From G051903925 sp051903925 (GTDB lineage: Bacteria; Pseudomonadota; Alphaproteobacteria; Zavarziniales; Zavarziniaceae): 64,000 nt of DNA. The notes beneath the pieces were generated by a model that saw nothing but the letters and a program-made list of their open reading frames with translations, was not told the DNA's origin and did not search any database. Shown here in pieces: positions 55,204-62,668 of the stretch. The stretch covers positions 2,852,001 to 2,916,000 of the forward strand of contig NZ_CP173678.1 in the NCBI RefSeq assembly GCF_051903925.1, written 5' to 3'. The number at the start of each line of letters is the position of its first letter. The stretch's first letter is position 1. A program made the translations under genes and the position numbers.

Positions 55204-55463
55204 GACCGTTACGGACCGTTTCACCGACCGTTACGCCCTCAAGGAGATCTAACCCCCTGTAAGCATTGGGAGATTTATGGAGGTGTAACGCTGTAACGCC
55301 TGTAACGCACACCTCGCGCGTGATCGCGCGGCCGCGCGCCCGCACCCATACGCGCCTGAGCAGCGTTACAAGCGTTACGACCGTTACAGCGGCCCGAAAC
55401 TCCTGCGAAATCAACGACTTGCGCTGTAACGCTGGCGCTGCCCAGACCGTTACGAGCGTTACG
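55204..55463. repeat. Array of GTTAC/GTAAC repeats between helicase and terminase genes
   Basis: About eleven copies of a short element: GACCGTTACG at 55204, 55226 and 55445; TGTAACG at 55284, 55292, 55301 and 55425; GCGTTACA/G at 55363, 55372 and 55456; GACCGTTACA at 55379. Both orientations occur, with spacing as tight as 8-9 bp. The 394-base region (55155-55548) has no gene of its own. It looks like iterons of a replication origin or a multi-site regulator target. Confidence 0.7.
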
Positions 55464-55548
55464 CCGCGCAGCCCATCGCACTGCTTGACCATGGCAAGGG
55501 TCGGGGTGCGGGACGCGAAAGAGCGTGTGACATGGCGTCGCATGATGG

Positions 55549-57345
55549 TCATTCCCCGGACCCAGCGCCCTTGAGCCCGCTGTTCAGGATCGGGTCGAGC
55601 GGCAGAAGGGTGGCGCGCGAGGGCGCGCCACCGAAGCGGAGCGGGGCCGCGGCCTTTGCGTTCTTCCCCCGGCGCAGGCTCTGGACCCAGACGCCACGGG
55701 CCCACGTCGTGCCCTTGAAGAGGGCCGCCAGACCCTCGTGCCGATTGGCCACGGCAAGCCAGAGGCGGCCCTCTCGCGTCTCGATCTTGAGCCCGTGGCC
55801 GGCCAGGACGGCGTCGGCATCGGTGTCCTGCCCGCGCGCCGCCACTTCGATCCAGGTGCCCAGCGTGTGCCGCGCGCCGGAGCGCACCGTGTCGATCGGG
55901 CTCGACAGCAGGTGGCCCAGGCACATCGCATGGTCGGGCGCATCGTCCGCCGCCTCGGCCAGGTCCTGGCGCGCCAGGCGCCGTTCCCACTCGTCGAGCT
56001 CGTCACTGTGCGGCAGCAGGTCGGCTGCCCCCAGCAGCAGGTCGCGACAGGCGAGCAGGGTGCCGAACTGGTCGGCACCGCGGCCCGAATGGCCGGCGCG
56101 CTGCATGGCCTGGCGATAGGCGGCAAGCGTCGCGTGGAAGCGCGGCCAGCCGTCGACCATGCGCCGCGCCAGCTCCGCCCCCCACTGGCGCCACAGCTTC
56201 GCATCCTTGGCCGGCTCCTTCGCCCCGCGCGGGATCTCGTCGAGTTCCAGGATCGCCATGCGGCTGCGATCCTGGCTGGTCAGCGCCGGGATCAGGATCG
56301 AGGAGAACAGGAACGAGGCGCGCGCCGTGAACTCGGCGCCCTGGTGGCTCTCGCCGCCGCGCAGGATCACGCCGCCGGTGACGGCGACGCGGGCCAGCTT
56401 GATGACCATCTGCTGCTTGCGGTCGTCGGCATCGGCCTCGAGCTCATCGAGGGCGACGGGCCGCGCGTCATAGCCCAGCTTCTGCCAGATGCCGGCGGCC
56501 GACGGGTCGACGCTGTCGAGCAGCGCATCGCCGAACAGCGCCTTAAGCAGCTCGTTCAGCGTCGACTTGCCGGTGCCGCGATCGCCCGTCACCCAGACGA
56601 CGGGGCGATAGCCGAGTGCGCCGGCGATGATGGCCGAGCCGATCCAGCCCAGCAGCAGGTCGGGGTCGAGCTCCGGCCGCCGCCAGTACCACGAGCGCAG
56701 CAGGCCCAGCAGCGCCTGCGCACTGTCGGCCTTGACCGGCACGGGGTGCGGGCGCGGCATGGCGGGCCTGGCGGGATAGACCCAGCGACCGACGATGCCG
56801 GGCCGCTCGCGCCGGCCGTCGATCATCACCCGGTCGCCCAGGTGCAGGATCAGGCCGCCGTCCTCCGCCTCCCATGCACCGGCGCCGCGCACATGACCCT
56901 CGGGCGACCACACGCCCCGGGCAGCACCCGCGCGCATCAGGCAGCGCTGCACCTCCTCGTTGCGAAAGCCGATCAGCTCGCCGGTCTTGGCGTTGTACTG
57001 CGGCCACCACTCGAACAGGCGTTCGCTCTCCCGCCCGAACAGGGACAGGATCTCCTGCCGCCCGTGCTCGCTGGCCTTGAGGTCGATCAGCTGGTCGAGC
57101 TCGTCGAGATACCAGAACGTCCGCCGGTACTTGCCCAGCGGCCGCACCGGGCAGCCCTCGGGCAGGCCGTCGCCGGCGCCCTGCGGCTCGTCCGGCTCCT
57201 CGTCCGGGTCGACCAGGCGATCGCCGGGCGGCGGCGGGGGCGGCGGCTCCGCCGCGTCCACGCCGTCCCACGGGGCCGCCGCCTCGATCGCCGCGGCCAC
57301 AGCACCCGGCCCGCGCGCCTGCAGCAGGTCGTTCGCGTCCTTCAT
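55549..57345 (-). CDS. Phage replicative helicase/ATPase
   Basis: 598 residues. P-loop GDRGTGKS (residues 254-261) lies in a block VVWVTGDRGTGKSTLNELLKALFG; further blocks RPVALDELEADADDRKQQ and RASFLFSSILIPALTSQDRSRMAILELDE resemble superfamily-3-like or D5-type helicases paired with a separate Toprim primase. The N-terminal 60 residues are Pro/Asp/Glu-rich. The start overlaps the primase stop (ATGA). It should unwind phage DNA at the adjacent repeat array, which is inference. Confidence 0.82.
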   Translation of the reverse strand: MKDANDLLQARGPGAVAAAIEAAAPWDGVDAAEPPPPPPPGDRLVDPDEEPDEPQGAGDGLPEGCPVRPLGKYRRTFWYLDELDQLIDLKASEHGRQEILSLFGRESERLFEWWPQYNAKTGELIGFRNEEVQRCLMRAGAARGVWSPEGHVRGAGAWEAEDGGLILHLGDRVMIDGRRERPGIVGRWVYPARPAMPRPHPVPVKADSAQALLGLLRSWYWRRPELDPDLLLGWIGSAIIAGALGYRPVVWVTGDRGTGKSTLNELLKALFGDALLDSVDPSAAGIWQKLGYDARPVALDELEADADDRKQQMVIKLARVAVTGGVILRGGESHQGAEFTARASFLFSSILIPALTSQDRSRMAILELDEIPRGAKEPAKDAKLWRQWGAELARRMVDGWPRFHATLAAYRQAMQRAGHSGRGADQFGTLLACRDLLLGAADLLPHSDELDEWERRLARQDLAEAADDAPDHAMCLGHLLSSPIDTVRSGARHTLGTWIEVAARGQDTDADAVLAGHGLKIETREGRLWLAVANRHEGLAALFKGTTWARGVWVQSLRRGKNAKAAAPLRFGGAPSRATLLPLDPILNSGLKGAGSGE

Positions 57346-58394
57346 GGCGCCGGGTCCTTCGGCGCCGCATCTCTGGGGGCCCAGGCGACGCGCACCAGGC
57401 GCCCCTCGGCGCGCAGCTTCGCCAGGCCCTGCTGCAGGTGGCGCAACTCGCCGACGCAGCCCGGCCGGTCGGCGAAGTGGATCACCTCGGTCACCTGCGG
57501 CGGCAGGACCAGGCGCGCCAGGTTGCCCAGCGCCACGCACGCGGCGGTGCGCAGGTCGGGGCAGTCGACGGCGATCGACAGCGCGTTCTCGATCCCCTCG
57601 GCCAGGCCCAGGCGCTCGCCCTCCCGCATCTCCGCCCAGCGCCGTCCCGATGCCCCACGCGTCAGGCGGATGCACCCCCCGGCATAGGCGCCCAGCGCCA
57701 TCTTCGCGTTGTCGACCGGCGCCTTGGTCACGCTGCCGTCCGCCCGCTGCGACAGGAAGGTTCTGTGCACCGCCATGAAGCGGCCGTCGGGCGCCGTGAT
57801 CGCCGTGACCATCGCCGGCCAGCGCTCGCCGCTCTCCTTGTGCAGCAGGGAAGGGTGGAAGCGGACGGCGCCGGGGACGCGCTCGAGCCGGCCGAGGTCG
57901 ATGCCGCGCCCGCCCAGATACGCCTCGACCGGCGTGCCCACCACCTTGGCCGAACCCTCCAGCCACAGCGCCTGCGCATACTTGGCCAGCTTCTGCGCCC
58001 GCTCGGCATCGTCGAGGCGTGTCGCCTGGGCCTGGGCCTGGGCCTTGCGCCGCTCGATCTCGACGCGATGCGTGTCGCCGCTGTCCCAGCCCAGGAACTG
58101 CTTGGCCCAGGCCAGCGCCTCGCGCTTGTCGCCCCGGCAGATGGTGCGCGCGACCAGGTCGAGCACGTCGCCGCACTCGCCCGTCGCACTGTCGACCCAG
58201 ACGCCGACCTTGCTCCCACGCAGGTCGAGCCCCAGGCTGCGCCCAGCCCCACCGCCCAGCCCCCCGCACCGCCACTGCGAGCCTTCGCGAAACCCGCCCG
58301 GCAGCAGCTCCAGCGCCACGTCCTGGATGCGCGCGTTCAACCCTGCGATCACATCCTCGATCGGCACCAGGTGCCTGCGCTGCGCCGCACTCAT
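57342..58394 (-). CDS. Toprim-domain primase-like protein
   Basis: 350 residues. The N-terminal half (SKVGVWVDSATGECGDVLDLVARTICRGDKREALAWAKQFLGW) resembles a CHC2-type or DUF7146 primase N-terminus though without obvious zinc cysteines. The C-terminal half has a Toprim_3-like core, LGLAEGIENALSIAVDCP with the catalytic Glu and VIHFADRPG with the Asp. It forms a primase-helicase pair with the next gene. Confidence 0.82.
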   Translation of the reverse strand: MSAAQRRHLVPIEDVIAGLNARIQDVALELLPGGFREGSQWRCGGLGGGAGRSLGLDLRGSKVGVWVDSATGECGDVLDLVARTICRGDKREALAWAKQFLGWDSGDTHRVEIERRKAQAQAQATRLDDAERAQKLAKYAQALWLEGSAKVVGTPVEAYLGGRGIDLGRLERVPGAVRFHPSLLHKESGERWPAMVTAITAPDGRFMAVHRTFLSQRADGSVTKAPVDNAKMALGAYAGGCIRLTRGASGRRWAEMREGERLGLAEGIENALSIAVDCPDLRTAACVALGNLARLVLPPQVTEVIHFADRPGCVGELRHLQQGLAKLRAEGRLVRVAWAPRDAAPKDPAP

Positions 58395-58474
58395 GCGTGC
58401 ATTCCGGACTTGAACGCTGTCCGATACGTTGCTACCTGCCGAGTCTGGAAACGGACATTTTCAGGAGAAATTTC

Positions 58475-58780
58475 ATGCAGCAGATTGCCCAGCCCACTCA
58501 CATAAACTTCAGCGAAGTCGACCTTGCAGCACTTCAGAAGTATGTCGCGTTCAAGACGCCGAACATTGCGGCGGTCGTGATCGACATACTTGATAAATGC
58601 ATTGAGATTGAAGCTCCGCCGCAGTTCGCGAACGACGACCTCCCTCTCGACAAGTCCACCGTGGTTTTGCTTTGGCCGCGTCATTTGGCCTATCTGCAGT
58701 ACGACAGGCAGCAAGGGACGGCTTACGGTGGGTGGGCGCTCGGCACGGTCAGGGCTTGGCTGGCCGACGATCTCGTCTGA
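58475..58780 (+). CDS. Small plus-strand protein inside the leftward early operon
   Basis: 101 residues with AGGAG 7 bases before ATG 58475. It contradicts the direction of the genes around it and has lower GC. The sequence (INFSEVDLAALQKYVAFKTPN, VVLLWPRHLAYLQYDRQ) matches no family known to me. It is probably a lysogeny-expressed accessory gene. Confidence 0.65.
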   Translation: MQQIAQPTHINFSEVDLAALQKYVAFKTPNIAAVVIDILDKCIEIEAPPQFANDDLPLDKSTVVLLWPRHLAYLQYDRQQGTAYGGWALGTVRAWLADDLV

Positions 58781-58794
58781 TCGAGCGGTCGTCC

Positions 58795-59034
58795 TCATCG
58801 CAGGTCCGCCCGGTCGTGCCACAGCAGGTTGCCCTGCGGCGCCGGCGTCTCGTGCAGCACCCGCCCCAGCGCCTGGTCGGCGTCGAGCTGCCGGGCGAGC
58901 GCATCGGCCAGGCGCCGGTCCTCGTCCGGCAGGCTCTCCGGCCGCTTGGCCAGCAGGTCGCGCGCCCGCTGGACGTTGTCCTTGCGCACCCGGCACTGCG
59001 CGGCGATCGCCAGGAGCGCGCGCCCGTAGCTCAT
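58795..59034 (-). CDS. Small early phage protein
   Basis: 79 residues, helical (RALLAIAAQCRVRKDNVQRARDLLAKRPESL). It overlaps the preceding gene by four bases. No family recognised. Confidence 0.6.
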   Translation of the reverse strand: MSYGRALLAIAAQCRVRKDNVQRARDLLAKRPESLPDEDRRLADALARQLDADQALGRVLHETPAPQGNLLWHDRADLR

Positions 59035-59429
59035 GCCGGCCCCGCTTCGAAGCGCTCGCGCCACGGCGTGTGCCAGTCCTCGGGCTCGACCCGGGGCGGC
59101 AGCACGGCGATGCCTTCCAGCGCCACGGCCAGGCGCGCGCCCATGTCGGCGACGCGCCGGCCGATCGCCTCGCCTAGCGTCACCGGCGCCGGCGCCTGCC
59201 GGTCCAGCGCGCGCCAGACCTCGGCCGGGCTGGCGCCGTGATGCAGCGCCAGCGTGACCAGCCTGGCCAGGTCGCCCAGCTGCGCCTCCAGGTCCGACCC
59301 GTCCGGCGCCCCGAACAGGGCTAGCCCCGCCAGCGCGTGGGTCCGCGTGTCGACCTCGGCCCGGATCTCGATCGTGTACGGCCCCGCCGTCACCGCATCG
59401 CACAGCACCGGCCGCCGCGTGGCACTCAT
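59031..59429 (-). CDS. TSCPD-domain-like early phage protein
   Basis: 132 residues. The block GSDLEAQLGDLARLVTLALHHGASPAEVWRAL resembles the C-terminal TSCPD domain of ribonucleotide reductases, which also occurs as stand-alone small phage proteins. Cysteines of the TSCPD motif itself are not evident. Coupled on both sides by four-base overlaps. Role unknown. Confidence 0.6.
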   Translation of the reverse strand: MSATRRPVLCDAVTAGPYTIEIRAEVDTRTHALAGLALFGAPDGSDLEAQLGDLARLVTLALHHGASPAEVWRALDRQAPAPVTLGEAIGRRVADMGARLAVALEGIAVLPPRVEPEDWHTPWRERFEAGPA

Positions 59430-59716
59430 GGCCGGCACGTCGAGCAGTGGCGCCCGTCCCGGTCCATCACCTGGCAGCAGCTCTCGCAGCGCCGCGAAGA
59501 AGTCCCCGCCGGCACGGTTGCCGGCGGGGCAGGCGGGAGGAAACGCCCAGGAAGGGCAGCCCCGCCCGCCGATCCGCTGGCGGCCGGAGCCTCGGGAGCG
59601 CCGCCCGCTGCGGCCGGCGCAAGCTTGATGATCTCGGCGGATGGCCGGGGCACGTCGTCCCATGACCAGGCATAGCCGCCGGGTGGGATGCGCGAATGCC
59701 GTTCGCGCCGGCTCAT
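59426..59716 (-). CDS. Small early protein with C-terminal Cys motif
   Basis: 96 residues. The end reads RCESCCQVMDRDGRHCSTCRP, a CxxC...CxxC arrangement that could bind one zinc ion. The middle is Pro/Ala-rich. Overlaps neighbours by four bases. Unknown function. Confidence 0.55.
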   Translation of the reverse strand: MSRRERHSRIPPGGYAWSWDDVPRPSAEIIKLAPAAAGGAPEAPAASGSAGGAALPGRFLPPAPPATVPAGTSSRRCESCCQVMDRDGRHCSTCRP

Positions 59717-60099
59717 GCGCACCGCCCAGCCATGAGGTCGGCCAGCAGGCCGGCATGATCCGACACGGCCCAGCCGACGACGGTGCGCGGGTCGAGCCTG
59801 GCCAGCGTGACGCCGGCCAGCCCGATCGCCGCCAGCTCGGCCCGCGCCCGCCGCTCGGCTGCCTCGATGTCGGGCACCAGGGCGTCGCCCACGCGCACGA
59901 TCGTCCAGGTGACGTCGCCCACCCGCGGCCCCAGCTCGCCCAGCACGCGGGCCAGCGGCGGGGGCGGCGTCGGGGTCCCCACGCGCTCGCGCGTGGGGTG
60001 GCTCGGCACCTCGACCTGGGGTGCGGCCTTGCGCGTGCGCGGGATCGCCGGCGCCTCCGGCGCTTCGGGTGCCGGGCCGAACAGCCCGCCGATGCTCAT
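59713..60099 (-). CDS. Early phage protein of unknown function
   Basis: 128 residues: a Pro-rich N-terminus (PAPEAPEAPAIPRTRKA) and a C-terminal helical region (AAERRARAELAAIGLAGVTL). Coupled to its neighbours by ATGA overlaps. Confidence 0.58.
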   Translation of the reverse strand: MSIGGLFGPAPEAPEAPAIPRTRKAAPQVEVPSHPTRERVGTPTPPPPLARVLGELGPRVGDVTWTIVRVGDALVPDIEAAERRARAELAAIGLAGVTLARLDPRTVVGWAVSDHAGLLADLMAGRCA

Positions 60100-60434
60100 C
60101 GCAGGCGATCCCTCGGCTCGTGCCTGTCATGCGGGGACGGCGCTTGCGGCGCCGTCCCCTCTGCCGTGCGCGTCTCCGGGTCCGCCTCCCGGATCGCGTC
60201 GGGCAGGGTGTGGGGGTTGGGGGAGGTGAGCGGTCCAGGGGTTGGCACCTCCCCCTCCGCCGGCGGATGCATGGGCTGCGGGAGCCCGCCGGCGGATATC
60301 GGCACCAGGATGTGGCTGATTACCGGCACGCAGCTCAGGTCCACACCTTCGACCGTGACCGGCGGGCCAGCCGTGAGTGCTGCTGCGGCCTGGACGGCCA
60401 GGGCGCGCATCTGCGGTGACGGTTCGTTGCTCAC
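60096..60434 (-). CDS. Early phage protein of unknown function
   Basis: 112 residues from a GTG start overlapping the preceding stop. The Pro-rich C-terminal half (GGLPQPMHPPAEGEVPTPGP) looks disordered. No family recognised. Confidence 0.5.
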   Translation of the reverse strand: MSNEPSPQMRALAVQAAAALTAGPPVTVEGVDLSCVPVISHILVPISAGGLPQPMHPPAEGEVPTPGPLTSPNPHTLPDAIREADPETRTAEGTAPQAPSPHDRHEPRDRLR

Positions 60435-60634
60435 GCGGGTGTCCGATCCGGCTTCCGGCGCAGGTGCTTCGGCGTCGACACGCGCGGAGCGCAACGGTTG
60501 GAGGTCTGGCGCGGATCGGCGCTCTTGCCTTGGCCCGGGGGCGGCAGCCCCTTCAGTGCGGCAAGCTGGGCGGCCGCGCTCGTGACACCACCCCTGTTCT
60601 GGATGCTCCGCAGCTTGAGCCCTCGCGTCGTCAC
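60431..60634 (-). CDS. Small basic early protein
   Basis: 67 residues, GTG start, basic (TTRGLKLRSIQNRGG... RRKPDRTPA). Part of the chain of four-base overlaps from the XRE gene downward. Unknown function. Confidence 0.5.
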   Translation of the reverse strand: MTTRGLKLRSIQNRGGVTSAAAQLAALKGLPPPGQGKSADPRQTSNRCAPRVSTPKHLRRKPDRTPA

Positions 60635-60855
60635 GCCGCTTCCTCCGTGCGCTCGGCCGGTGCGGCCGGCAGGGTGTAGAAGTCGTTGGGCTGCACCGCG
60701 CCCCCCGTCTCCCGCACGATCGCCGCCATGGCCTCGGGGTCTGGCATGCGGGTGCCGCGCTCATAGCGGCTGACGGACGAGTGATGGCGCCCGATCTTCT
60801 CGGCCACCTCTTCCAGGGTCAGGCCCTGTTCTCTGCGCCATTCCGCGAATCTCAT
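60631..60855 (-). CDS. XRE-family regulator at head of leftward early operon (Cro/CII-like position)
   Basis: 74 residues. A helix-turn-helix is clear: RREQGLTLEEVAEKIGRHHSSVSRYERGTRMPD. It is divergent from a second XRE gene across a region of palindromic operators, the classic repressor/antirepressor arrangement of temperate phages. As first gene of the replication-side operon it most resembles a Cro- or DicC-type regulator; role inferred. Confidence 0.8.
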   Translation of the reverse strand: MRFAEWRREQGLTLEEVAEKIGRHHSSVSRYERGTRMPDPEAMAAIVRETGGAVQPNDFYTLPAAPAERTEEAA

Positions 60856-60863
60856 GTATGCTT

Positions 60864-60940
60864 TGTGCCATTTCGGCCAAAAGCGCGCAAGAGGTAGTGG
60901 GCCATTATGGCCGCAGCACAATCTGTGCCGATACGGCACA
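60864..60940. promoter_or_regulatory. Left immunity region: three operator palindromes
   Basis: TGTGCC-ATTTC-GGCCAA (60864-60880), TGGGCC-ATTAT-GGCCGC (60898-60914) and TGTGCC-GATAC-GGCACA (60924-60940, perfect). Centres are 34 and 26 bp apart. They lie between and across the starts of the two divergent XRE genes; the second covers the start codon of the plus-strand repressor gene. Likely targets of one or both regulators. Confidence 0.75.
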
Positions 60941-61296
60941 ATATCCTGGTGATGTTGCAGCTCCGGGCCATACGGAAACGCAGCGGCCTGACCCTTCAGG
61001 CCGTCGCGACCTCGCTCGGCATCGACCACACGACGCTCCAGCGGTGGGAGACCGGCAAGCGCGACCCCAGCGTGAGTGACATCCTGCGCCTGGCCGACCT
61101 CTACGGCGTCCACCCGGGAGAGATCTTCCGCCCGCTGCCCGGGCAGGATGACCAGGCCGCCCGCGTCGCGGCCATTGCGGCACAATTACCGTCCGATCGC
61201 CTGGAACACTGGCTTGCAGTCGGCATGGCGATGCTGCCAGCCGCACCGCCCCCTAACGAAACGCGGGACCGACGCTCATCCCGGCGTGCCGCTTGA
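60907..61296 (+). CDS. XRE-family phage repressor (CI-like)
   Basis: 129 residues. Helix-turn-helix RAIRKRSGLTLQAVATSLGIDHTTLQRWETGKRDPSVSDIL, followed by a short C-terminal region without peptidase motif, so it would not be LexA-like self-cleaving. It is divergent from the leftward XRE gene and probably represses early promoters in the lysogen. An internal start at 60952 is possible, which would free the second and third operators from coding sequence. Confidence 0.82.
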   Translation: MAAAQSVPIRHNILVMLQLRAIRKRSGLTLQAVATSLGIDHTTLQRWETGKRDPSVSDILRLADLYGVHPGEIFRPLPGQDDQAARVAAIAAQLPSDRLEHWLAVGMAMLPAAPPPNETRDRRSSRRAA

Positions 61297-61351
61297 CATC
61301 TCTCAACGCGCGAGTGGGATAGTCTCTTCTCTATCGAGAGGCGGCTTTCTG

Positions 61352-61729
61352 ATGCGCGTTTTCCTATTGATGGCAGCCGCTATCGTGTTGTCGGCCGCTG
61401 CCCCAACACAGGGGACTTGGAGCGTTCGGGAACTCGCCAGTTGGTGCCGCGGTCTCATGGCGCATCTTGATAATCGGGCACCAATTGAGACTTTTGAACC
61501 GGTAAAAGGCGGCATGTGTATCGGGGTTATGAACGGCACTCTGGTGTCTCTAAATGTTTGGGCGCGGGAGCTGTACTGCCTACCTCCTGGTGTCAGTAAC
61601 GAACAAGCAGCTAGGATATTCATCCGATACGCCGACCAGCACCCAGAGGTGCTTCATGAGGAGTATCCCAAGCATTTGTTCATTGCGTTGGGCGCGGCAT
61701 TTGTTTGCCGCGATGGCCAATCGCGCTGA
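61352..61729 (+). CDS. Rap1a/Tai-like secreted protein
   Basis: 125 residues. A signal peptide (MRVFLLMAAAIVLSAAA) precedes paired cysteines and the block YCLPPGVSNEQAARIFIRYADQHPEVLHEEYPKHLFIALGAAFVC, which matches the Rap1a/Tai immunity-protein fold. Characterised members neutralise type VI secretion peptidoglycan amidases in the periplasm. Lower GC than its neighbours. In a prophage it would be lysogen-expressed cargo; alternative roles in lysis control are possible. Confidence 0.72.
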   Translation: MRVFLLMAAAIVLSAAAPTQGTWSVRELASWCRGLMAHLDNRAPIETFEPVKGGMCIGVMNGTLVSLNVWARELYCLPPGVSNEQAARIFIRYADQHPEVLHEEYPKHLFIALGAAFVCRDGQSR

Positions 61730-61798
61730 GCTGGTCGCTAACGCCACCCGGGCGGAGCGCGACAGTCTGCCGCCGGGGCGCAGTGGGCCCGTGACCTA

Positions 61799-62137
61799 GT
61801 GCCGGTCCATGACCTCGCGGCTGAGATCCGCGTCATCGACGGCGACACGATCGACCTGGGCGGTGAGCGCATCCGCCTGCTCGGCATCGACACGCCGGAA
61901 CTCCGCGCCCGCTGCCCGCAGGAGCTGGACCGGGCCCGTGCCGCCCGTCGCCGCGTCGTGGACCTGGTGGCGCAGTGCGGCGTCGGCGGGGTGGAGCGCG
62001 CCGGCCGCGATCGCGCCGGCCGCACCCTGGCGCACGTCACCGTCTGTGGCCGTGACCTGGGCACAATTCTCCTTGACGAGGGTTACGCGCGGGCCTGGAT
62101 TCGCGGTCGCCGAATCGACTGGTGTGGATCACACTAG
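61799..62137 (+). CDS. Staphylococcal-nuclease-like (thermonuclease) protein
   Basis: 112 residues. IRVIDGDTIDLGGERIRLLGIDTPELRARC holds the metal ligand Asp residues and the catalytic Arg/Glu, and LLDEGYARAW the second Arg, as in SNase-fold nucleases. It lacks a signal peptide. GTG start; no good ribosome binding site. It would cut DNA or RNA with calcium; in a phage it may attack foreign or host nucleic acid. Confidence 0.82.
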   Translation: MPVHDLAAEIRVIDGDTIDLGGERIRLLGIDTPELRARCPQELDRARAARRRVVDLVAQCGVGGVERAGRDRAGRTLAHVTVCGRDLGTILLDEGYARAWIRGRRIDWCGSH

Positions 62138-62370
62138 AGATCGGACTCGCTCCGGACGAGGCCGCAACATCTTCAGGGAGATCCTGTCAAGGGATGAAAT
62201 GATCGGACACTACGGTCTATCCACAACTTTACTCCCTCAGATCGAATTGCTGGGGATGGATGCCGTTTTCTCGCCGAACCCTCTTGCCACGCAGCAGAAC
62301 TGTGTGCAGACAGGATCTAGGCAACGGTCGCATCTGTAAGCCATCTCATGCTGGCCCCAATTCAAGCTTT
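62138..62370. other. Gene-poor interval after the nuclease gene
   Basis: Comparatively AT-richer sequence. A 46-codon frame from ATG 62199 to 62339 has AGGGA 6 bases upstream but no similarity, and is only a weak gene candidate. Nothing else is evident. Confidence 0.35.
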
Positions 62371-62435
62371 GGCCCCGTTTAGGGGTCGGGGGAGCGGCGG
62401 GCTTAATCCCGCACATGGCATGAAGGAGGTTGGCT

Positions 62436-62543
62436 ATGAAGCCACCCTATTTCAGGGTGCCTTCCCAGTTGCGGCACCGTCGGCGGGTGAGTGTGGTGCC
62501 CGGCCGCCGACGGTACCCTGGTAAGGCCAAGGTCCAGATCTAG
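62436..62543 (+). CDS. 35-residue basic small protein with strong ribosome binding site
   Basis: ATG 62436 is preceded by AAGGAGG with 6-7 bases spacing, the best Shine-Dalgarno in this part of the prophage. The product (MKPPYFRVPSQ... RRRV...GRRRYPGKAKVQI) is very basic, with ten Arg/Lys beyond residue 12. The start codon lies in the loop of hairpin TGGCT-ATGA-AGCCA, so translation may be structure-controlled. Unrecognised; could be a regulatory or leader peptide. Confidence 0.45.
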   Translation: MKPPYFRVPSQLRHRRRVSVVPGRRRYPGKAKVQI

Positions 62544-62555
62544 ATCTGGATGGCC
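62525..62555. repeat. 16-bp perfect palindrome at the end of the small ORF
   Basis: CCAGATCTAGATCTGG (62534-62549), framed by GGCCA (62525) and TGGCC (62551). The stop codon TAG is at its centre. No T-run follows, so protein binding is as likely as termination. Confidence 0.6.
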
Positions 62556-62668
62556 CAAGGGTGCGGCCGTTGCCAACCGTCCCTGCGCGATCAAGCGCCA
62601 TCTCAAACACCCCTGTCAACGATTCGGGCAGCCCGCACGGCGTGCGGGATCACCGCGAACGCCGTTCG

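Larger units (their letters stand above)
62371..62555 (+). ncRNA. Candidate structured RNA: five consecutive hairpins
   Basis: Hairpins: GGCCCC/GGGGTC (62371-62387); GCGGG-CTTAAT-CCCGC (62397-62412); TGGCT-ATGA-AGCCA (62431-62444) with a start codon in the loop; CAGGGT (62453-62458) with ACCCTG (62515-62520) enclosing a perfect 11-bp stem ACCGTCGGCGG/CCGCCGACGGT (62476-62486 and 62504-62514); and CCAGATCT/AGATCTGG (62534-62549) framed by GGCCA/TGGCC. The density is unusual. Strand is not certain. No match to a known RNA class. Confidence 0.4.

Noticed and set aside
55204..55463. CRISPR-like interpretation of the repeat array
   Set aside because: Repeats are only 7-10 bp, occur in both orientations with irregular short gaps and no cas genes are present.
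55151..55990. Minus-strand open frame spanning the repeat array
   Set aside because: Its Val/Thr-rich runs arise from the GTTAC/GTAAC repeats, and it continues out of frame through the helicase gene.
58391..58996. Minus-strand open frame opposite the 101-residue plus-strand gene
   Set aside because: No ribosome binding site; the plus-strand frame has AGGAG at good spacing and a clean ATG.
62199..62339. 46-codon ORF after the nuclease gene
   Set aside because: Weak ribosome binding site, no similarity and ordinary composition; kept only as a possibility in the interval note.
62534..62549. Intrinsic terminator at the 16-bp palindrome
   Set aside because: No T-run follows on either strand, and the palindrome has no unpaired loop of usual size.
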